37,932 nt of DNA from Polyangiaceae bacterium (GTDB lineage Bacteria; Myxococcota_A; Polyangia; Polyangiales; Polyangiaceae): positions 1-37,932 of the forward strand of contig WQZB01000048.1 of the NCBI GenBank assembly GCA_009780955.1, given 5' to 3'. Shown piece after piece: positions 33,901 through 37,932 of the stretch (positions are counted from its first letter, which is position 1; every line of letters starts with the position of its first letter). The notes under the pieces are model-generated. The model ran no database searches and was not told where the DNA came from. It was given only the letters and a program-made list of their open reading frames with translations. The position numbers and the translations under genes are program-made.

Positions 33901-34019
33901 ATGTGAAAGAAGTCGCTGAAGGCTTTGAATGCGGCATTAGCCTCGACGGCTACGGCGACCTCAAAGAGCAGGACATCATTGAGTCGTACGAGATCGAAGA
34001 GGTTAAGCAAAAGCTATAA
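30912..34019 (+). CDS. infB: Translation initiation factor IF-2
   Basis: IF-2 is the GTPase that brings initiator tRNA to the 30S subunit and drives subunit joining. It has 1035 residues. An IF2_N module is at the start ([21 protein letters not shown]). A low-complexity Ala/Pro/Glu linker runs from about 60 to 420 and ends in a Gly/Arg-rich stretch. A second IF2_N-type module follows ([26 protein letters not shown]). The G domain has [32 protein letters not shown] and NKID. Domains II-IV complete the protein. GGAGG at 30903-30907 fixes the ATG at 30912 over an ATG at 30891. The linker shows recent internal duplications. Confidence 0.96.
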   Translation: MSKVRVYEVAKQLHLDPKSVVGLFQSIGVTDVRNHMSSVDVDAVERLKKNLEKKQTHDVVEERIRRGAGTVLKRRAVAKPAAEPVSTASPASVPPPPLSAPPSKVVLDEVVSRRDVGEPASELATREGGMSACDLADHESARTPPVREAREVPEEVCSSKDVASLPADSAGEAAHPSHEARIAPHDVHDAHNVDAEESAPAVSAPLPEAPPSEVLLKVPPVEALPAPLPPLSDRDSDREGADVAPPLAPIASAVHEVHEDAIAPAAVSAPLPEAMPVAPARAPSVDEIAEASAAAIATPAVAAPVESAPDASDVVAASVAPASTEEKRAPTTDIPPSRSTPTPKTGVEYWAGRPGVPMPTPVNAPRTGIGGGAAGAMARRTEYNPRAGSAPQRPGTRPGGPSGGGGRGPGGMMQRGGSGGRGRPGFQQVRRGPVNVSTKEMSEHKKVIRIEGDITLSGMAAKMSLKATELLMKLLGMGTTGVHINTTLDADTAKILASEFGWEVEDVAVSEEGAIAAARGEDVKEAGGPVDDNLESRPPVVTVMGHVDHGKTSLLDKIRKANVAGGEAGGITQHIGAYKVKTDNGTIVFLDTPGHEAFTAMRARGAGATDIVVLVVAADDGVMPQTKEAISHAKAAKVPIIVAVNKIDKAAAEPDRVKRELVDQGLQPEEWGGDTIFVNVSALTGEGISQLLEMIGLQAEVLDLKANPKKAASGVVLEALLDRGRGPVARVLVQEGTLKVGDFVLAGPGFGKVRAMTNEHGKHVHEAAPSTPVEILGLSDVPGAGDPLHAVKDPKKAQEIAESRKVKRDKSLVATDARISLEGLVERMQSADQQELRVIIKGDVQGSLEALASAFNKLTTERVKLSMIHAGVGAITEGDVNLAIASKAIIVGFSVRPAGKAASLAEENKIEIRLYSIIYDAVDDVKRAMEGLLPTTKVEKTTGKAEVRAIFKIRGVVVAGCYVVQGKVVRGGQARLIRDGAMIWDGKMAALKRFKEDVKEVAEGFECGISLDGYGDLKEQDIIESYEIEEVKQKL
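31512..31732 (+). repeat. Internal DNA repeats in the infB linker
   Basis: A 26-base sequence starting GCTGTTTCGGCACCATTGCC occurs at 31512-31537 and identically at 31707-31732, 195 bases (65 codons) apart. Between them TTCGGATCGTGA is repeated directly in tandem (31604-31615, 31616-31627). GTTCATGAA is also repeated in tandem near 31673. All repeats keep the reading frame and encode linker peptide ([23 protein letters not shown]). Confidence 0.8.
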
Positions 34020-34031
34020 TCTATTGCCTCG

Positions 34032-34376
34032 ATGATCGTTGGCGTTCTCAAACTTACCTTTCACATTCCGCATGCGCGGTCGCTCAAAGACAAGCGTGCT
34101 GTCGTGCGCAAGTTTCGTGACCGCATAAGATCACACTTTGACGTTTCCATTGCGGAGGTAGGCTCACAAGATCTGCATCAAAAAGCGGTTTTTGGCGTGG
34201 CGGTGATTTCAAATGAAGCAAAGGTCTGCGATGCTGTGCTCGAGGAGATCGCCCGGGTTGCCGGTCTTCAAGAGAATGCGCAGCTCACCGATCGCGCAAC
34301 GGAGCTAATTCCCATTGGCGACGATCTTTACGAAACTGACGAGCTTGACGAACAGGGTGACGACGATGGCGGGTGA
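34032..34376 (+). CDS. DUF503 (YlxP-like) protein
   Basis: This 114-residue protein opens MIVGVLKLTFHIPHARSLKD and continues KRAVVRKFRDRIRSHFDVSIAEVGSQDLHQKAVFGVAVIS in pieces, which is the DUF503/YlxP family. The function is unproven. The family is regularly found between infB and rbfA and is assumed to help ribosome or translation processes. The acidic C-terminus (ETDELDEQGDDD) overlaps the start of rbfA. The ATG lies 12 bases after infB. Confidence 0.9.
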   Translation: MIVGVLKLTFHIPHARSLKDKRAVVRKFRDRIRSHFDVSIAEVGSQDLHQKAVFGVAVISNEAKVCDAVLEEIARVAGLQENAQLTDRATELIPIGDDLYETDELDEQGDDDGG

Positions 34377-34743
34377 AGGAAAGTATCGATCGTTTCGCGT
34401 GGCTGCCGACATTCGCCATCAGCTCGCGCACCTCGTCACTCACGACTTGGGCGATCCGCGTCTTGCGGGACTTGTCATTGTGTCGGTGTCGCTGACAGCG
34501 GATCTCAAACTTGCGCGCATTTTCTGGCGCCTCGCGCCCATCGCGGGCATCGCTGAACCCAACGCCGGAGAGCGCCGAAAAGACGCCGAGAAAGCGCTCG
34601 CGCGAGCCGCAGGCCGCTTCAAAAGTGCGCTTGTCGAAAGCCTCAACCTGCGCTTCGTTCCCGAGCTTCGCTTCAAGTACGACGAGGGGCAAGAAGCGCG
34701 CGATCACATCGACGAACTTTTGGAAGAAGTAAAACGAGGTTGA
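34366..34743 (+). CDS. rbfA: 30S ribosome-binding factor RbfA
   Basis: RbfA is a small KH-like protein that matures the 16S rRNA 5' end of the 30S subunit. It has 125 residues. SFRVAADIRHQLAHLVTHDLGDPRL and VSVSLTADLKLARIFW match the family, as does the C-terminal LRFVPELRFKYDEGQEARDHIDELLEE. The ATG at 34366 overlaps the DUF503 gene by 11 bases, so translation is probably coupled. Codons upstream (from 34315) belong to the other frame. It is the last gene of the operon; truB and rpsO do not follow here. A family 1 repeat begins just after the TGA. Confidence 0.93.
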   Translation: MAGEGKYRSFRVAADIRHQLAHLVTHDLGDPRLAGLVIVSVSLTADLKLARIFWRLAPIAGIAEPNAGERRKDAEKALARAAGRFKSALVESLNLRFVPELRFKYDEGQEARDHIDELLEEVKRG

Positions 34744-34747
34744 TGCA

Positions 34748-34826
34748 GGGCACCCACGAGGGGTGCCCCTACGGCCAACGGAAAGCATATTCGTAGGGGC
34801 GGCCCTTGTGGCCGCCCGTGCCCCTA
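34748..34826. repeat. Family 1 repeat, cluster D
   Basis: Unit 1 (34748-34771, GGGCACCCACGAGGGGTGCC then CCTA) has lost its left TAG. Unit 2 (34794-34826) runs from TAGGGGCGGCCCTTGTGGCC to GTGCCCCTA. The linker between them, read on the minus strand, begins CGAATATGC and ends GTTGGCCG. Cluster E has the same layout. The terminal CTA (34824-34826) is the TAG stop of the minus-strand lipoprotein gene. The cluster lies between convergent genes. Confidence 0.87.
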
Positions 34827-35489
34827 CCGCAGGCGCATGATATACCAATTACCGCGCCAACCAACCATGTCGACAACGTGCAAAGAATGGGGTTTGCCGT
34901 CGATTGTGAACGTGAGTTTCGAATTCTTCACGCGCCAAATAGGCTTTTTGAAGTGCTTTTTCGGCTGAACCTGCGTAACGGATTTGTCGAGTTCGAAGGA
35001 GACGAACTTCGCTCTGTCTACGCCCTTGATGCGTGTGTGCAGGCGTTTGATGGCTGAGCGAAAGTGATCTGCGATTTTTTGATCCCACACCTTGGACGGA
35101 TCGCGTGTGTCTCTCACAGCGACGTAGGCTTCGCGCGGAAAAAGCAGGTCGTTGGCAAGATCGGGGTTGTTCTGCGCGATGGCCTCGAGAAGATGCCGCA
35201 TGCGCTGCGCGAGATCGTCGTTCGACTCGGTGGGCGCACCAAAGTCGTCGGCGCTCGCATCGCCAGACGCTGCCTCGGTAGTTGTTGATGCGTCGCCGGG
35301 CGCGTTGCTTGCATCGTTGGATGTGTCGATGATGCCTGCCGCGGTTGTCGCGTCAGCCGCGCCCGCGTCGGCATTCGGCGCACCCGCCTTGTCGTGGCAG
35401 CCCGCGTGCACCATGAATGCGCTTGCGACAAGTACGGCTCGCATGCATTGAATTGCAGTGGTCCGAAGTACTGGCAACGCCTGCTTCAT
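34824..35489 (-). CDS. Lipoprotein, function unknown
   Basis: This 221-residue protein has a signal peptide ending in the lipobox MVHAGC (Cys31). A linker of about 65 residues rich in Ala, Asp, Ser and Thr follows, a style common in myxobacterial lipoproteins. The C-terminal 120 residues form a conserved-looking domain that begins DDLAQRMRHLLEAIAQNNPDL. It contains LLFPREAY, KIADHFRSAIKRLHTRI and a Trp-rich end (GWRGNWYIMRL). I do not recognise the family. The ATG at 35489 precedes the signal peptide directly. The TAG stop is supplied by repeat cluster D. serA lies upstream on the same strand, separated by cluster E. Confidence 0.75.
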   Translation of the reverse strand: MKQALPVLRTTAIQCMRAVLVASAFMVHAGCHDKAGAPNADAGAADATTAAGIIDTSNDASNAPGDASTTTEAASGDASADDFGAPTESNDDLAQRMRHLLEAIAQNNPDLANDLLFPREAYVAVRDTRDPSKVWDQKIADHFRSAIKRLHTRIKGVDRAKFVSFELDKSVTQVQPKKHFKKPIWRVKNSKLTFTIDGKPHSLHVVDMVGWRGNWYIMRLR

Positions 35490-35521
35490 GGTGAAACTGA
35501 CATTATCACGACACGAAATTG

Positions 35522-35641
35522 GCGGGCACCCACAAGGGGTGCACCTACGGCCAACAAAACGTATTTTCGTAGGGGCGCCATTCATGGCGCCCAACCGCTG
35601 GCGGATCGCCGATCCCGAGGGTGCGTTGAATCGCGTCCCTA
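35522..35641. repeat. Family 1 repeat, cluster E
   Basis: Unit 1 (about 35522-35547) is GGGCACCC-ACAAG-GGGTGCACCTA. Unit 2 (35570-35641) starts TAGGGGCGCCATTCATGGCG and ends TTGAATCGCGTCCCTA, with two cores as in cluster A but in reverse order. The linker contains GTATTTTCG and GGCCAACAAAACG. The terminal CTA (35639-35641) is the TAG stop of serA. This is the only family 1 cluster between genes on the same strand. Confidence 0.87.
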
Positions 35642-36865
35642 CGCGAGATTGGGCAGGGTGACGAGGTCGACGTGCAAAACTTCGTCGAACGCGCGGATCT
35701 CGTGCAGACATGCTTCGGTTGGGCGGCTTGCGATGCGGAGTTTCGCGCACGATGCGCTGGCCCCATCGAACACGGTGTTGGTGACTTCTTCCACGTTGAT
35801 GCCATGACGCTTGATGACAGCAAATACGTTGGCAAGCGTGCCAATCTTGTCGCGCATTCGAATGACCATTTGGAAGCGAGCGGTCGATGGGCCTGTCACG
35901 TTGACCACATTCGGAACTGTGCCTGCGAGCAAAAACGAGCGGATGATGCGCACGGTTTCTGTTGCAATGGCAAGCTGCGCCTGGTCGGTCGAGGCAGCAA
36001 TGTGCGGCGTGCCGTAGAGAAAGCCGCCTTTATCGCTTGGTGTGGTAAGCGAGAAAAGGTCGGTCGCAATTTCTTTTTTGCCGCGCGGCTCGCTCGGAAC
36101 CACGTCGATTCCGACGCGCAGCCCATGGTTTTTGATGGCATCGCGCATGGCTTCGTAGTCAACGAGATCGGCGCGCGCGCAATTGATGAAGATTGCACGC
36201 TTCGGCAAAAGCTCGAACGTGCGGCGCCCAACCATGCCGCGCGTGCGGTCGGTCAAAGCGAGGTGCAGCGTGAGTACGTCAGACTTGCTGGCAAGCTCGT
36301 CGAGGCTAAATGCGTGACCAATGCCGAGATCGGCTGCGCGCGCCGGGCTCAAGCTGCGGCTCCACCCAATGGGATGAAGGCCAAGGGCTTTGGCGCGCAG
36401 CGCAACGTCACGGCCAATTGCACCAACGCCGGCAATGCCGATCGTTTTGCCAACGATGCCTTCGGCCTTGCCATATTCGGTGCGTTCCCAGCGGCCCGCA
36501 CGTAGCGATGCAACGGCGTCGGGAATGCGTCGGTCGATGGCGAAAAGTAGACCGAAAACGAGCTCGGTAACGGCCGGCGCGTTTTTGCCGGGGCAGTTGG
36601 CGACGTAAATTCCGTGCTCGCTGGCGGCTTTGACGTCGATGGTGGAGACTTCGGTGCCAGCGCGGACAATAAGGTTTAGCTGGCGCGCATTCTCGATGGC
36701 CGTGCGGGTGACTCCCTTTGAGCGGACCACGAGAATGCCAACGTTTTGGAGGCTGGTTTCGAGCGTCTCTTTCGTGAGCTCCGGCTCGTAGATGACGTCG
36801 AGCGGCAGAGTGCGAAGCTCTTCTACGGCACGCGGATGCAGTTTGTCGGCGATGAGAAGACGCAT
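35639..36865 (-). CDS. serA: D-3-phosphoglycerate dehydrogenase
   Basis: SerA oxidises 3-phosphoglycerate to 3-phosphohydroxypyruvate, the first step of serine synthesis. It has 408 residues. The NAD-binding loop is GVGAIG (146-151). The catalytic set is Arg231 in NCARADLVD, Glu259 in VPSEPRG and His288 in TPHIAAS. The C-terminal 75 residues are an ACT domain (RMRDKIGTLANVFAVIKRHGINVEEV), which often binds serine for feedback control. The length is like the E. coli type. The usual RAGVGVDN segment reads RAGTEVSTID, a minor oddity. The ATG at 36865 is clear, without a strong ribosome binding site. The 180-base upstream gap has several hairpins. The TAG stop comes from repeat cluster E. Confidence 0.88.
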   Translation of the reverse strand: MRLLIADKLHPRAVEELRTLPLDVIYEPELTKETLETSLQNVGILVVRSKGVTRTAIENARQLNLIVRAGTEVSTIDVKAASEHGIYVANCPGKNAPAVTELVFGLLFAIDRRIPDAVASLRAGRWERTEYGKAEGIVGKTIGIAGVGAIGRDVALRAKALGLHPIGWSRSLSPARAADLGIGHAFSLDELASKSDVLTLHLALTDRTRGMVGRRTFELLPKRAIFINCARADLVDYEAMRDAIKNHGLRVGIDVVPSEPRGKKEIATDLFSLTTPSDKGGFLYGTPHIAASTDQAQLAIATETVRIIRSFLLAGTVPNVVNVTGPSTARFQMVIRMRDKIGTLANVFAVIKRHGINVEEVTNTVFDGASASCAKLRIASRPTEACLHEIRAFDEVLHVDLVTLPNLA

Positions 36866-36888
36866 TTGGGATGAACTGTAGCCGAAAA

Positions 36889-36940
36889 TGGGCGTTCATC
36901 GCACGCCCATTGCCGGCGCAGCAGTTTGTCGGCAATGGGC
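36889..36940 (-). promoter_or_regulatory. Two overlapping hairpins in the serA leader
   Basis: GCCCATTGCCG (36905-36915) pairs perfectly with CGGCAATGGGC (36930-36940) around 14 bases. TGGGCGT (36889-36895) pairs with ACGCCCA (36903-36909) around 7 bases. The two stems share 36905-36909, so they cannot both form. They lie 24-75 bases before the serA start. This suits a leader switch, though no U-run follows. Confidence 0.45.
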
Positions 36941-36997
36941 TGCTTTTGCGATGATTGACGCGATCGATGCGGTCGACGCGATCGAGACTTTTAGGTC

Positions 36998-37017
36998 ACT
37001 CGCGAGCTATCGCGAGT
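36998..37017. promoter_or_regulatory. 8-bp inverted repeat upstream of serA
   Basis: ACTCGCGA-GCTA-TCGCGAGT is a perfect inverted repeat, 29 bases from the stop of the 37046-37729 gene. It could be a terminator stem for that gene or an operator for serA. Nearby GACGCGATCGA is repeated directly at an 18-base period (about 36957-36985). Confidence 0.4.
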
Positions 37018-37045
37018 TATTGCGTGATGGGAATGTCATGGATTG

Positions 37046-37729
37046 CTACTTGGCGAGAGCCCTGCGAGACTCCTCGTCGAAGGGCACGAAGTCTTTGATG
37101 ACTCGGCCCTGCGGACCGACATTCGAAGTATCGAATTGGCCATCCTTGTTGTAAAATCCCCACAGTTTCGCTCCTGCATCATAAAACCAGACGTCTGGGT
37201 GCGGGCTCGGGGTTTGAGTGTCACGATTGAAAGTAAGATATGAGACATTGACCTGGTAGAAGGGGCCGTTGCCCTTTGAGAATTTTTGAAGCGCCGGGTT
37301 GGGGGTGCGTTCAGTTCCTAGAGATGGGACTGCCGCTCGGTCGAGGGGAGATGCCTGCATGACCGTAAAAGCGCTTCCATCTCTCGCGCCTGAGTTTTTG
37401 GCCGGTGGACCAAGGAGAAATCCATCCGATGGGCGGAGATCCTTCACATCGTCGGCAGTTCTCTTCGTCTTGGCACTGCTGGCTTGGGCCGGATCTTTTT
37501 GTTGTGCTTTATCTGCTTTGCCTTGAGCCAAAGCCGCCGGTCCCGGCTGGTTTTCGGTCTGCACATGGGACCAGTCGATGGGCGCATCGGGCAAGCTTTT
37601 GTAGGTCTCTTCGGAAATACCAGAAGGCGAGGACTGCGCCTTTTTTGGCGGCTCCGGCTCCTTTGGGTCGTTGAAAGAATCGAGATTGATAGGTTTTTTG
37701 TATGAAGTGAAATCTATTGGTATACCCAT
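37046..37729 (-). CDS. Hypothetical protein
   Basis: This 227-residue protein has no signal peptide or membrane helix. The N-terminal half is Pro/Lys/Ser-rich and probably disordered (EPEPPKKAQSSPSG, AALAQGKADKAQQKDPAQ). The C-terminal half has a folded look with many aromatics (GPFYQVNVSYLTFNRD, DVWFYDAGAKLWGFYNKDGQ). I do not recognise it. Its base composition looks less G+C-rich than its neighbours, so recent transfer is possible. The ATG at 37729 follows AAGGACGG about 10 bases upstream. A 38-codon ORF ends 7 bases before it. Confidence 0.6.
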   Translation of the reverse strand: MGIPIDFTSYKKPINLDSFNDPKEPEPPKKAQSSPSGISEETYKSLPDAPIDWSHVQTENQPGPAALAQGKADKAQQKDPAQASSAKTKRTADDVKDLRPSDGFLLGPPAKNSGARDGSAFTVMQASPLDRAAVPSLGTERTPNPALQKFSKGNGPFYQVNVSYLTFNRDTQTPSPHPDVWFYDAGAKLWGFYNKDGQFDTSNVGPQGRVIKDFVPFDEESRRALAK

Positions 37730-37736
37730 GTTGAAT

Positions 37737-37853
37737 TTACCGTCCTTGTTCAGAGAAAAGTTTCGTGAATGATGGCTTGCTCTTCTTGAGAGCCTTGCGA
37801 ATACCCTTGAGAGCCTGTCCTCCTGGAAAAATCGGACAAAGCGCGAGATCCAT
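37737..37853 (-). CDS. Possible 38-residue basic peptide
   Basis: An ATG at 37853 opens a frame of 38 codons that ends in TAA, 7 bases before the next gene. The peptide starts MDLALCPIFPGGQALKGIRK and is strongly basic in its second half. CTTGAGAGCCT (37785-37795, 37806-37816) is a direct repeat at a 21-base period and encodes the repeated ALK. An in-frame stop lies eight codons upstream, so it is not the tail of a longer gene. It could be a leader peptide or chance. Confidence 0.3.
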   Translation of the reverse strand: MDLALCPIFPGGQALKGIRKALKKSKPSFTKLFSEQGR

Positions 37854-37876
37854 CCCGAATCTTTGGGCGTGTCCTC

Positions 37877-37923
37877 AACGAAAAGAACTCAACGTAGCAA
37901 GAGTACGCCTCGTTCTTTTCGTT
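37877..37923. repeat. 12-bp inverted repeat at right edge
   Basis: AACGAAAAGAAC (37877-37888) is matched perfectly by GTTCTTTTCGTT (37912-37923). Inside, CGTA and TACG pair around a short loop, so a long two-part hairpin is possible. It could be a terminator or protein site for genes beyond the window. Confidence 0.5.
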
Positions 37924-37932
37924 TGCGGGCCA

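Noticed and set aside
36888..37154. Plus-strand ORF of 88 codons between serA and the 37046 gene
   Set aside because: It overlaps the end of the minus-strand gene, consists partly of a short DNA repeat (DAIDAVDAI) and has no ribosome binding site.
1..37932. tRNA, rRNA or known riboswitch genes
   Set aside because: No cloverleaf ending in CCA, no conserved rRNA segment and no familiar riboswitch core was seen by eye; a tRNAscan-SE or Infernal run would be decisive.

Overview
The window reads as a piece of a chromosome from a myxobacterium-like bacterium (Myxococcota, probably near the Polyangiales). The grounds are indirect. There are two eukaryote-like Ser/Thr kinase genes, one with two kinase domains. 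There are Asp/Ala/Thr-rich lipoproteins, a TRAP transporter with a TatT subunit, a YlxR-L7Ae fusion, and fairly high G+C judged by eye. No rRNA, tRNA, CRISPR array, phage or insertion sequence was recognised. Coding density is high, and no gene-free stretch exceeds about 240 bases.

Layout, left to right. 1-5151: a partial Rpn/PDDEXK-type nuclease, a FolE-like protein and an SGNH hydrolase (minus strand), divergent from an MBOAT O-acyltransferase, then two unrecognised membrane proteins. 5233-8562: ergothioneine genes egtB and egtD, then gluQ, which is bracketed by two related repeats. 8603-13711 (minus): ilvE, gpmI, a Ser/Thr kinase with a PEGA domain and a LysM protein, tightly packed. 13807-18967: a tandem-kinase receptor, a YbgF/CpoB-like lipoprotein and a MATE exporter. 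19038-24351 (minus): a four-gene TatT-DctP-DctQ-DctM transporter of the TPAT type. 24436-27751: a diacylglycerol-kinase-family lipid kinase and an OmpR-type two-component pair. 27980-34743: the translation/transcription operon rimP-nusA-ylxR-infB-DUF503-rbfA, with a terminator-like hairpin in its leader. 34824-37853 (minus): a lipoprotein, serA, an unrecognised protein and a possible 38-residue ORF.

The most unusual signal is in the junctions. Two families of palindromic repeats sit at gene 3' ends. Family 1 has fixed TAGGGGC ends, a variable self-complementary core and a partly conserved linker (CGAATATGCGTTTT...). It occurs as five clusters of about ten hairpin units. Family 2 starts GTAGCCCGCC and flanks gluQ. 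Seven genes use the TAG inside a repeat as their stop codon: egtD, gluQ, the tandem kinase, the lipid kinase, the histidine kinase, a lipoprotein and serA. Five of the six convergent gene junctions contain such hairpins, so they may work as two-way terminators or mRNA 3'-end stabilisers.

The transporter is the other highlight. It has a TPR lipoprotein partner, a substrate-binding protein without the usual carboxylate-binding Arg, a greatly enlarged DctQ, and a DctM with a repeated acidic tail motif. Together these point to a non-canonical, perhaps hydrophobic, ligand.
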